7,844 bases of DNA from Paludibacteraceae bacterium (GTDB lineage Bacteria; Bacteroidota; Bacteroidia; Bacteroidales; Paludibacteraceae): NCBI GenBank assembly GCA_947445425.1, contig CANFFA010000093.1:1-7844 (forward strand), written 5' to 3'. Both the position numbers and the translations under genes were made by a program. This document shows, in pieces, positions 1 through 5,739 of the stretch (position 1 is its first letter; each line of letters begins with the position of its first letter). The notes beneath the pieces were generated by a model, which made no database searches, had not been told where the DNA came from, and saw only the letters and a program-made list of their open reading frames with translations.

Positions 1-36
1 GGGTGTTTTTTGTACTTATTATTTATCTTGTTTTTG

Positions 37-486
37 TTATTCTTGCTTTTTAGTAGGTATTACAAACAATGGAATAGTTGTTTTTTTCAATACATCCTCT
101 ACCTGACTACCCATAATGATACTTTCTAACCATTTACGACTGTGCGTACCCATTACTATGATATCAGCATTGATTTCTTTGGCAGTTTTAAGAATGGTTT
201 GGGCAATATCTCCTTCTTTAATAAGGCCTGTGATACTAGCGTCTCCCAAGTGCTTTTTAGTTTTATCTAGAAAGTTATTTGTCGTTTTTTTTAAGTCCTC
301 CAATATATCTACCCGTAATTCAGTCATGTACATATAGGAATCGTAGTATACTGGTTGCTCAGAAACCACGTGTAATAAAACGGCTTCTGCTTTCATTGCT
401 TGAGCCATTGAGAAACCCACTTCTGCAACCTTTTGAGAAGTATCATCATAATCCAACGCAATCAATATCTTTTTCATTTGATTCAT
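37..486 (-). CDS. Universal stress protein (UspA family), single domain
   Basis: A complete 149-residue protein of the usual length for a one-domain Usp. The N-terminus (KKILIALDYDD) is the typical first beta strand with the Asp-containing nucleotide-binding loop. The C-terminus has the strand IIVMGTHS, then a variant of the ATP-binding motif G-x2-G-x9-G(S/T): G113, S116 in place of the second Gly, then G126-S127. It ends in the characteristic IPLFVIP strand. Members are cytosolic, often dimeric, and linked to stress or energy limitation; no specific substrate can be inferred. An internal start at Met4 (first base 477) gives the more usual beginning MKKILIALD, so the true protein may be three residues shorter. 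No Shine-Dalgarno site supports either start. It is divergent from the hydrogenase genes across a 428-base gap, so any link to them is only positional. Family assignment is secure; the function is generic. Confidence 0.9.
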   Translation of the reverse strand: MNQMKKILIALDYDDTSQKVAEVGFSMAQAMKAEAVLLHVVSEQPVYYDSYMYMTELRVDILEDLKKTTNNFLDKTKKHLGDASITGLIKEGDIAQTILKTAKEINADIIVMGTHSRKWLESIIMGSQVEDVLKKTTIPLFVIPTKKQE

Positions 487-650
487 TATTTAATGGTTAT
501 TCTGTAAATTGATTTATGGTACAAAGTTCTTCATTTTTCATTATTAAAGATTACATAATAATTAGTAGTACTATCATGATTCACATTTTTGTCATCAATT
601 ATTGGAAATTCACTGCCCTCTATTCTATTAATTTCTTGAATTTTAATAAT
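487..650. other. AT-rich intergenic DNA, no gene seen
   Basis: This is the part of the divergent intergenic region nearest the universal stress gene. It should contain that gene's minus-strand promoter, but I found no convincing TAnnTTTG element. The closest is GAACTTTG read on the minus strand (529-522), which lacks a properly spaced TTTG upstream. A short open frame beginning at 516 is low-complexity and runs into the tandem repeat downstream, so I do not call it a gene. No RNA gene was recognised. Confidence 0.5.
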
Positions 651-656
651 GAAATA

Positions 657-740
657 TTTCTTTATTTAATTAGAGAACAATTTCTTTATTTGATTAGAGA
701 ATAATTTCTTTATTTGATTAATGAAATATTTCTTTAATTA
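657..740. repeat. 24-base tandem repeat, about 3.5 copies
   Basis: Three consecutive 24-base units start at 657, 681 and 705, and a partial fourth covers 729-740. The core is TTTCTTTATTTGATTA. Units 1 and 2 agree at 22 of 24 positions and units 2 and 3 at 20 of 24. The decamer GAAATATTTC occurs at 651-660 and again exactly 72 bases later at 723-732, framing the array, and a near copy (GAAATATTC) follows at 741-749. The partial last unit runs into the presumed -33 element of the hydrogenase promoter. The array may be a regulatory platform, an AT-rich upstream element, or slippage-generated repeat DNA. No spacers are present, so it is not a CRISPR array. Confidence 0.85.
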
Positions 741-760
741 GAAATATTCATTTATCTTTG
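729..760 (+). promoter_or_regulatory. Bacteroidota-type promoter of the hydrogenase operon
   Basis: TATCTTTG at 753-760 matches the Bacteroidota -7 consensus TAnnTTTG in full. TTTC at 729-732 lies 20 bases upstream and is a one-mismatch candidate for the -33 TTTG. Transcription would begin near 766-768, leaving a leader of roughly 150 bases before the first gene at 915. It is the best match to the phylum's consensus that I found in the window. Placement upstream of the first hydrogenase gene supports it; no transcript data are available. Confidence 0.6.
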
Positions 761-775
761 TAGCGTAATTCACAA
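758..775. promoter_or_regulatory. Rex-like operator overlapping the -7 element
   Basis: TTGTAGCGTAATTCACAA is an 18-base imperfect dyad. Against the Rex consensus TTGTGAA-N4-TTCACAA it matches the right half-site at all 7 positions and the left at 4 of 7, with the correct spacing. Flanking bases extend the dyad to CTTTGT (756-761) and ACAAAG (772-777). It covers the end of the -7 element and the presumed transcription start, where a repressor would block initiation. Rex is a repressor released from DNA by NADH, which would suit a hydrogenase that consumes NADH. The assignment is inference; no rex gene is in the window. Confidence 0.4.
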
Positions 776-783
776 AGTACTTC

Positions 784-836
784 AAATTGATATAGCTTCA
801 TCCTATAGGTCCAAATTGACCTATAGTTATCAATTT
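784..836 (+). promoter_or_regulatory. Nested dyad in the 5' leader: possible RNA structure or operator
   Basis: Two perfect 9-base inverted repeats are nested. The outer arms are AAATTGATA (784-792) and TATCAATTT (828-836). The inner arms are CTATAGGTC (803-811) and GACCTATAG (818-826), with a 6-base loop. As RNA this is a long hairpin with a 10/1 asymmetric internal loop. The same region can also be read as three copies of AAATTGA followed by TATAG: spacer 0 at 784-795, spacer 2 at 813-826, and spacer 4 on the minus strand at 836-821. It lies downstream of the presumed transcription start and about 80 bases before the first gene. No U tract follows, so it is not an ordinary terminator, and I do not recognise it as a known riboswitch. 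Confidence 0.6.
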
Positions 837-914
837 AATTTTAAAGACATTGCCACGAATAATGATTGACAAATTAAACAGAAATTATCAAACTATATAT
901 AAAAACACTTAGGA

Positions 915-1340
915 ATGACAAAAATTAAAAACTTGGAGGAGTTGAAACAGTTGAGAGATCAACTGTTGTCAAAAATTGACCTCAGAGAAAAAGGTGAATT
1001 CCCGGAAGGAAGAATCCAAATTAAAGTGGCTATGTCGACTTGTGGAATTGAAGCAGGTGCTAAAGCAGTTTTGAACAGTTTTATTGAGGAATTAGACAAA
1101 AGATCTATCAGTGCAATTGTTACGCAGACTGATTGTTTGGGTTATTGTAAAGCAGAGCCAACCGTTGAAATTTCCTTACCTGATCATGAGGCCATTGTAT
1201 TTGGATTTGTTGATAGTAAAAAAGTAGTTGAAATCATTGAGCGATATATTATTAAAAATGAGTTGGTAGATGGAGTGATTACGCCTGCTCAATACGAAGT
1301 CATTAACAATAACGGTTTAGGAGGAAGAGTAAATGGGTAA
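915..1340 (+). CDS. hndB: Thioredoxin-fold [2Fe-2S] ferredoxin-domain subunit, HndB-like
   Basis: A 141-residue protein resembling the small HndB-type subunit of the Desulfovibrio Hnd hydrogenase. Residues 1-30 form a charged, probably helical lead-in. The domain from about 35 to 115 has the thioredoxin-like [2Fe-2S] pattern: STCGIEAGA with C43, then TDCLGYCKAEP with C74 and C78. The position equivalent to the first cluster Cys of NuoE-type domains is Ala39 (VAMSTC here, VCMGTAC in the HydC of this window), so only three Cys are present. In the complex it probably acts as a peripheral [2Fe-2S] subunit near the NADH-oxidising module; its exact role is not well established. The start is fixed by family-like N-terminal sequence; AGGA directly abuts the ATG, too close to be a normal ribosome site. 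It is the first gene of the operon and overlaps hydB by 8 bases. Confidence 0.85.
   Translation: MTKIKNLEELKQLRDQLLSKIDLREKGEFPEGRIQIKVAMSTCGIEAGAKAVLNSFIEELDKRSISAIVTQTDCLGYCKAEPTVEISLPDHEAIVFGFVDSKKVVEIIERYIIKNELVDGVITPAQYEVINNNGLGGRVNG
1319..1324 (+). promoter_or_regulatory. Shine-Dalgarno site for hydB inside the upstream gene
   Basis: AGGAGG lies 8 bases before the hydB ATG and within the last codons (LGGR) of the preceding gene. With the 8-base gene overlap it suggests translational coupling. It stands out because the other hydrogenase and maturase starts here lack such a motif. The codons may also be kept for protein reasons, so use as a ribosome site is likely but unproven. Confidence 0.55.
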
Positions 1341-3126
1341 TTATAAAACGGAGATTCTTATTTGTGGTGGTAGTGGTTGTAAAGCATCACAAACTGTTTT
1401 AACTGCAAAACTTCTTAGGGAGGTATTGGAAGAAAATAATTTATCTTCTGAAGTGCAAGTAGTAATGACAGGCTGTTTTGGATTTTGTGAGAAAGGTCCT
1501 ATTGTTAAAATTATGCCGGATAATACTTTCTATGTAAAAGTCAAACCTGAGGATGCAAGAGAACTGATTGAGGAGCATATTATTAAAGGAAAAAAAGTAA
1601 ACCGTTTACTTTACGTAGATCCAAAAACCAAAGAGATTATCAGTGATTCTAAGCACATGGGATTCTATAAGAAACAGAATCGTATTGCTTTAAGAAACTG
1701 TGGGGTGATTGATCCTGAGAATATTGATGAAGCTATTGCAAGAAATGCCTATACTGCTTTAGGTAAAGTATTGAATGAAATGACTCCTGAAGTGGCCATT
1801 GATGTAATGAAAAAATCAGGCATGCGTGGTCGTGGGGGTGGTGGATTCCCAACTGGTATGAAGTGGGATATTACAAGCAAGTCACCAGCTGGACAGAAAT
1901 ATGTAGTTTGTAATGCCGATGAAGGTGATCCAGGTGCATTTATGGATAGGTCTATCTTAGAAGGTGATCCTCATTCTGTATTAGAAGCTATGGCGATTTG
2001 TGGTTATTGTATTGGTGCAGATACCGGTCTAATCTATATTCGTGCTGAATATCCGCTTGCCATTGAACGCTTAAAAATTGCCATTAAACAAGCTAGAGAG
2101 AAAGGTTTGTTGGGGAATGATATTTTGGGAAAAGGATTTTCCTTTGATGTTGAATTGAAATATGGTGCTGGTGCATTTGTTTGTGGTGAGGAGACTGCAT
2201 TGATCAGTTCAATGGAAGGTTTGAGAGGTGAGCCAACATTCAAACCACCTTTCCCATCTGTTGAAGGTTATTTGGGAAAACCAACCAATGTAAATAATGT
2301 TGAGACTTTTGCAAGTATACCCGAAATTTTCAACAAGGGTGCTGAATGGTTTGCCAGCATTGGTAATGAAAAAAGCAAGGGTACGAAAGTATTTGCCTTG
2401 GCTGGAAAAATCAACAATGTTGGTTTAATTGAAGTGCCTATGGGAACTACCCTTCGTGAGGTGATTTATGAGATTGGTGGTGGTATTAAAGACGGAAAAA
2501 AATTCAAAGCTGTTCAGACAGGTGGCCCATCAGGTGGTTGCTTGACCTCAAAAGACTTGGATACCCCAATTGATTACGACAATTTGATTGCTGCTGGTTC
2601 TATGATGGGTTCTGGTGGTATGATTGTATTGGATGAAGATGATTGTATGGTTTCTATTGCCAAATTCTACCTTGAATTTACAGTCGAAGAATCTTGTGGA
2701 AAATGTTCACCTTGTAGAATTGGTAACAAAAGATTACATGAGATATTAGAGAAGATTTGCAAAGGAAATGGAACGCTTGAAGATCTTGAACAATTGCGCA
2801 ATTTAAGTAAAGTGATTAAAGACACTTCACTTTGCGGATTAGGACAAACTTCACCAAATCCAATTCTTTCTACCCTTGATAATTTCTATGATGAGTATTT
2901 GGAGCACGTACATGATAAGAAATGTCGTGCAGGTGTTTGTAAATCATTGATGAAATATGTTATTGAACCAGATACTTGTATTGGCTGTACGGCTTGTGTA
3001 AGGGTTTGTCCGGTGGATGCCATTTCTGGAGAAAAGAAAATGTCACATTTAATCAACCAAGCTACCTGTATTAAATGCGGTGCTTGTTATGATAAGTGTA
3101 AGTTTAATGCAATTTTAATTAAATAA
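1333..3126 (+). CDS. hydB: NADH-dependent [FeFe]-hydrogenase subunit HydB (NuoF-like flavoprotein)
   Basis: A 597-residue diaphorase subunit that exchanges electrons between NAD(H) and the iron-sulfur relay through FMN. The domains run in the usual HydB order. An N-terminal thioredoxin-like [2Fe-2S] domain has C11, C16, C48 and C52. The NuoF core carries the glycine-rich FMN/NADH motif RGRGGGGFPTG (165-175), CNADEGDPGAF (193-203) and YGAGAFVCGEETALI (277-291). A NuoF-type [4Fe-4S] site follows (C455, C458, C461, C501). The C-terminal 2x[4Fe-4S] ferredoxin domain has C549/C552/C555/C559 and C579/C582/C585/C589. The segment with H525, H527, C531 and C536 may correspond to the zinc site reported in T. 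maritima HydB; that is from memory. The fused N- and C-terminal cluster domains separate HydB/HndC from respiratory NuoF. No key motif is missing. It is cytosolic, and is followed by a 135-base gap before hydA. Confidence 0.95.
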   Translation: MGNYKTEILICGGSGCKASQTVLTAKLLREVLEENNLSSEVQVVMTGCFGFCEKGPIVKIMPDNTFYVKVKPEDARELIEEHIIKGKKVNRLLYVDPKTKEIISDSKHMGFYKKQNRIALRNCGVIDPENIDEAIARNAYTALGKVLNEMTPEVAIDVMKKSGMRGRGGGGFPTGMKWDITSKSPAGQKYVVCNADEGDPGAFMDRSILEGDPHSVLEAMAICGYCIGADTGLIYIRAEYPLAIERLKIAIKQAREKGLLGNDILGKGFSFDVELKYGAGAFVCGEETALISSMEGLRGEPTFKPPFPSVEGYLGKPTNVNNVETFASIPEIFNKGAEWFASIGNEKSKGTKVFALAGKINNVGLIEVPMGTTLREVIYEIGGGIKDGKKFKAVQTGGPSGGCLTSKDLDTPIDYDNLIAAGSMMGSGGMIVLDEDDCMVSIAKFYLEFTVEESCGKCSPCRIGNKRLHEILEKICKGNGTLEDLEQLRNLSKVIKDTSLCGLGQTSPNPILSTLDNFYDEYLEHVHDKKCRAGVCKSLMKYVIEPDTCIGCTACVRVCPVDAISGEKKMSHLINQATCIKCGACYDKCKFNAILIK

Positions 3127-3133
3127 TATATTG

Positions 3134-3163
3134 TGTAGAGACGATGCATGCATCGTCTTAACA
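3134..3163. repeat. Perfect GATGCATGCATC-centred palindrome between hydB and hydA
   Basis: AGACGATGCA (3139-3148) is followed directly by its exact reverse complement TGCATCGTCT (3149-3158), a 20-base palindrome with no loop. The symmetry continues imperfectly to 15-base arms (3134-3148 and 3149-3163, 13 of 15 positions). Similar GTAGAGACG...CGTCTCTAC palindromes with variable centres are, to my recollection, dispersed intergenic repeats in Bacteroidota genomes. No T-rich tract follows, so intrinsic termination is unlikely, consistent with hydA belonging to the same operon. Confidence 0.75.
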
Positions 3164-3195
3164 AAACGAGCAAAACACAGAATTTAATATAGCAC

Positions 3196-3256
3196 AATAA
3201 TGCCTTTGTTAGCCAATAATTGGCACTTTGGCACATTATTTAATTAGCACATTATT
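3196..3256. repeat. TTGGCACATTA-type repeat with nested palindromes before hydA
   Basis: An inner palindrome GCCAAT-A-ATTGGC (3212-3224) sits inside an outer inverted repeat AATAATG (3196-3202) and CATTATT (3234-3240). The stretch from 3220 to 3256 also repeats GGCAC/AGCAC units (TTGGCAC, TTTGGCACATTA, AATTAGCACATTA). A closely similar stretch precedes hydF at 7216-7260. It ends a few bases before the hydA ATG. I read it as a dispersed repeat that has settled in the untranslated gap. No good promoter is visible here (TGCCTTTG at 3201-3208 has one mismatch and no partner). Confidence 0.65.
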
Positions 3257-3261
3257 TAAAT

Positions 3262-5016
3262 ATGGAATTAATAAAAGTAACGATAGATAATAAGGTAGTT
3301 GAAGTAGAAAAAGGAACTACCATTTTAGGTGCCGCCAAAAAAGTCAATGTAGATATCCCTACTTTGTGCCACTTTAAGCTGCACGACATGAATATTGAGA
3401 ACAAACCAGGTGGTTGCCGTATTTGTGTAGTAGAAGTTGATGGTCGCAAGAATCTTGCACCTGCATGTGCTACAGACTGTACCGAGGGTATGGTTATTAA
3501 ATCCCATTCCGTACGTGTAATAAATGCTCGTAAAACGGTTATGGAATTAATACTTTCCGATCACCCCTTTGAGTGTTTGGTTTGTGCAAAGAGTGGTACT
3601 TGTGACTTACAGTCATTGGCGCAACAATTGGGAATCCGCAAAATTCATTTTGAAGGTAAGAAATCATCTTATCGCTTGGATACCTCTCCATCTATCATCC
3701 GTGAGATGAACAAATGTATCATGTGTCGTCGCTGCGAAATGATGTGTAATAAGGTTCAAACCGTTGGTGCTCTTTCTGCCATCAACCGTGGTTTTGATTC
3801 TGTTGTTTCTACAGCCTTTGAGATGAACCTTAAAAACAGTACTTGTACCTATTGTGGTCAGTGCGTAAGCGTTTGTCCTACTGGTGCATTGACAGAAGTT
3901 GATGATACTGCTCGTATTATTCGTGCCCTTGCCGATCCAAGCAAAACAGTCATTGTACAAACTGCTCCTGCAGTGCGTGTGGCATTGGGTGAAGAATTTG
4001 GTATGGAACCAGGAACAATTGTTACCGGTAAAATGGTAGCAGCACTTCGTCGTATTGGTTTTGATCAAGTTTTTGATACTGACTTTGCTGCAGATTTGAC
4101 CATTATGGAAGAGGGTAGTGAGTTGTTGAACAGATTGGGAAAACACCTTGCAGGAGATAAAACGGTTAAATTGCCAATGTTAACAAGTTGCTGTCCAGCT
4201 TGGGTAAACTTCTTTGAAAAGCAATTCCCTGATATGTTGGACATTCCTTCTACTGCAAAATCACCACAACAGATGTTTGGAGCCATTGCCAAAACGTATT
4301 TGGCTGATAAAATGGGAATCAAACGTGAAGATTTAGTGGTAGTTTCAGTGATGCCATGTTTAGCTAAGAAATATGAAGCGCAAAGAGATGAGTTTAAAAC
4401 GAATGGTAATCCCGATGTAGATTTCTCAATCTCAACTAGGGAATTGGCACATTTGATTAAACAAACGATTCGCGATTTCGACTCTTTGCCAGATGAAGAT
4501 TTCGATCGTCCAATGGGTGAATCAACGGGTGCAGGTGTGATTTTTGGAACCACTGGAGGTGTAATTGAAGCAGCAGTTCGTTCTGCTTATGAACTTCATA
4601 CGCATAAGAAATTGCCTAGATTGAACTTTGAAGAATTAAGAGGTTTGGAAGGAATTCGTGAAGCTACGATTGATTTTGACGGTCTTCCAATTAAAATTGG
4701 TATTGCTCACGGATTGGGTAATGCTCGTAAACTTTTGGAAGATATCAGAGCTGGAAGATCACATTTCCATGCCATTGAAATCATGTCTTGTCCAGGTGGT
4801 TGTATTGGTGGAGGTGGTCAACCCTTGCACCATGGTCACAGTAGCATCATTAAAGCACGTCAAGCGGCTATTTACAAGGAAGATGCAGGCAAGGCGATTC
4901 GCAAGTCGCATGAAAATCCTGATATCATCAAGTTATATGATGAGTTTTTGGGAACTCCACTTGGCGAAAAATCACACCATTTACTTCATACGGAATACTT
5001 TAACAGGAAGAAATAG
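3262..5016 (+). CDS. hydA: [FeFe]-hydrogenase catalytic subunit HydA (HndD-type)
   Basis: A 584-residue catalytic subunit that interconverts H2 with protons and electrons at the H-cluster. From the N-terminus there is a plant-type [2Fe-2S] domain (C36, C52, C55, C69). A His-Cys [4Fe-4S] motif follows (H101, C105, C108, C114). Next is a 2x[4Fe-4S] domain (C152/C155/C158/C162 and C195/C198/C201/C205), then the H domain. Its three signatures are intact: TSCCPAW (308-314), MPCLAKKYEAQR (364-375) and EIMSCPGGCIGGGGQP (506-521). By comparison with Clostridium CpI, C311, C366, C510 and C514 bind the H-cluster, and C310, E284 and E287 lie on the proton path. There is no extra C-terminal [2Fe-2S] domain, so it is shorter than T. 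maritima HydA and close to D. fructosovorans HndD. There is no signal peptide, so the enzyme is cytosolic. The ATG follows AT-rich sequence without a ribosome site. Confidence 0.97.
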   Translation: MELIKVTIDNKVVEVEKGTTILGAAKKVNVDIPTLCHFKLHDMNIENKPGGCRICVVEVDGRKNLAPACATDCTEGMVIKSHSVRVINARKTVMELILSDHPFECLVCAKSGTCDLQSLAQQLGIRKIHFEGKKSSYRLDTSPSIIREMNKCIMCRRCEMMCNKVQTVGALSAINRGFDSVVSTAFEMNLKNSTCTYCGQCVSVCPTGALTEVDDTARIIRALADPSKTVIVQTAPAVRVALGEEFGMEPGTIVTGKMVAALRRIGFDQVFDTDFAADLTIMEEGSELLNRLGKHLAGDKTVKLPMLTSCCPAWVNFFEKQFPDMLDIPSTAKSPQQMFGAIAKTYLADKMGIKREDLVVVSVMPCLAKKYEAQRDEFKTNGNPDVDFSISTRELAHLIKQTIRDFDSLPDEDFDRPMGESTGAGVIFGTTGGVIEAAVRSAYELHTHKKLPRLNFEELRGLEGIREATIDFDGLPIKIGIAHGLGNARKLLEDIRAGRSHFHAIEIMSCPGGCIGGGGQPLHHGHSSIIKARQAAIYKEDAGKAIRKSHENPDIIKLYDEFLGTPLGEKSHHLLHTEYFNRKK

Positions 5017-5031
5017 AGAGGTAGTGATTAG

Positions 5032-5065
5032 CGATTAGTCATTAATGTTTAATAATGACTAATTG
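5032..5065. repeat. Hairpin-forming repeat between hydA and hydC
   Basis: ATTAGTCATTA (5034-5044) and TAATGACTAAT (5053-5063) form an 11-base perfect stem with an 8-base loop. It extends to 13 pairs (5032-5065) with one G-T pair. The left arm is preceded by a repeated heptamer (TGATTAG at 5025-5031 region, then CGATTAG). No T tract follows, only an A run, so it is unlikely to terminate plus-strand transcription. It is either a dispersed palindromic repeat or an RNA stability or processing element within the operon transcript. Confidence 0.65.
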
Positions 5066-5133
5066 AAAAAACAATCACAGAATTCATGTTTTAATCAAAA
5101 CACTGTTAAATAATTTAATAAATATAGACCTAT

Positions 5134-5622
5134 ATGGCAACTACAGAAATAGTTCTGAAAGAAAAACAAGTGCAACAGATCAAAGATATCTGTAAGCAAT
5201 TTAATAATGAGAGTGGTGAGTTAATCAATGTTTTACACAAAACCCAAAGTCTCTTTGGATACTTACCTTCTGAAGTTCAGGTGGTAATTGCTCAAGAGTT
5301 GAACATGTCTTTGGCAAAAGTTTTTGGTGTAGTAACTTTTTATTCTTACTTCACCATGACTCCAAGAGGAGAACATCCAATTGATGTATGTATGGGTACC
5401 GCTTGTTATGTACGGGGAGCTGAGAAAGTATTGGAAGAATTCAAACGTCAATTGAAAATTGAAGTAGGAGAAACAACTCTAGATGGTAAATTCTCAATCA
5501 ACAGTCTAAGATGTGTGGGTGCTTGCGGTTTAGCGCCTGTTGTAATTGTTGGGGATAAAACTTATGGTGCAGTTACCAGCGCAGATGTGAAAAACATCTT
5601 AAAAGAATACGAAAACAAATAA
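5134..5622 (+). CDS. hydC: NADH-dependent [FeFe]-hydrogenase subunit HydC (NuoE-like)
   Basis: A 162-residue homologue of the 24-kDa complex I subunit NuoE, called HydC in HydABC enzymes and HndA in Desulfovibrio. The N-terminal helical part (about 1-75) contains the family segment VLHKTQSLFGYLP...VFGVVTFYSYF. The thioredoxin-like domain binds one [2Fe-2S] cluster through C86 and C91 (VCMGTAC) and C127 and C131 (RCVGACG), all four present. In characterised complexes it sits against HydB near the flavin, and in the T. maritima structures its cluster lies beside the proposed bifurcation site. It lies 117 bases after hydA and is followed directly by a terminator, so it is the last gene of the structural operon. 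Placing the NuoE-like gene last, with the HndB-like gene first, differs from the Desulfovibrio hndABCD order. Confidence 0.95.
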   Translation: MATTEIVLKEKQVQQIKDICKQFNNESGELINVLHKTQSLFGYLPSEVQVVIAQELNMSLAKVFGVVTFYSYFTMTPRGEHPIDVCMGTACYVRGAEKVLEEFKRQLKIEVGETTLDGKFSINSLRCVGACGLAPVVIVGDKTYGAVTSADVKNILKEYENK

Positions 5623-5634
5623 ATGATTAAATTA

Positions 5635-5661
5635 GAAGCCTCGCAATGCGGGGCTTCTTGA
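5635..5661 (+). terminator. Rho-independent terminator after hydC
   Basis: GAAGCCTCGC (5635-5644) pairs with GCGGGGCTTC (5648-5657) across a 3-base loop. This gives a 10-base GC-rich stem with one G-T pair, followed by the modest T-rich tail TTGATTT. It starts 12 bases after the hydC stop. It is the only GC-rich hairpin in this AT-rich window and separates the structural genes from the maturation genes. The tail is weak, so some read-through into hydG is possible. Confidence 0.75.
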
Positions 5662-5693
5662 TTTAAATGTGGTATTACAAAACAAATTTGTGC

Positions 5694-5701
5694 TTTGTTT
5701 G
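5694..5701 (+). promoter_or_regulatory. Weak candidate promoter -7 element for hydG-hydF
   Basis: TTTGTTTG matches TAnnTTTG with one mismatch and lies 38 bases before the hydG ATG, downstream of the terminator where a new promoter is expected. It forms the right arm of a 7-base inverted repeat (AAACAAA at 5680-5686, TTTGTTT at 5694-5700). No good -33 TTTG is seen at the right distance, so the call is tentative. Confidence 0.25.
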
Positions 5702-5739
5702 TTACTGCGGATAGAAAACAATAGAACTAAAAACAACAG

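Noticed and set aside
522..529. Minus-strand GAACTTTG as promoter of the universal stress gene
   Set aside because: One mismatch in the -7 element and no TTTG at acceptable spacing; too weak to list as a feature.
516..704. Short plus-strand open frame with a repeated LYLIRE peptide
   Set aside because: The repeat is simply the 24-base tandem DNA array read in frame; the rest is low-complexity AT-rich translation with no recognisable domain or ribosome site.
685..716. TTTGATTA repeats as FNR/CRP-type boxes (TTGAT-N4-ATCAA)
   Set aside because: Only the TTGAT half is present in each unit; no properly spaced ATCAA half-sites follow.
657..740. Possible CRISPR array
   Set aside because: The units are directly adjacent with no unique spacers, and no cas gene is present.
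3139..3158. Palindrome as an intrinsic terminator of hydB
   Set aside because: The palindrome has no loop and the following sequence (TAACAAAACG) has no T tract; termination here would also separate hydB from hydA in a multisubunit enzyme operon.
3664..4146. 160-codon minus-strand open frame rich in Thr and Cys opposite hydA
   Set aside because: It lies wholly antisense to the conserved ferredoxin and H-domain region of hydA, and its composition mirrors the sense codons. No family resemblance.
4065..4553. 162-codon minus-strand open frame opposite hydA
   Set aside because: Antisense shadow of the H domain; no motifs or independent regulatory signals.
5127..5134. GACCTATA just before the hydC start, shared with the inner arm of the leader dyad
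   Set aside because: An 8-base match in AT-rich DNA, without the partner arm or the AAATTGA part, is most simply chance.
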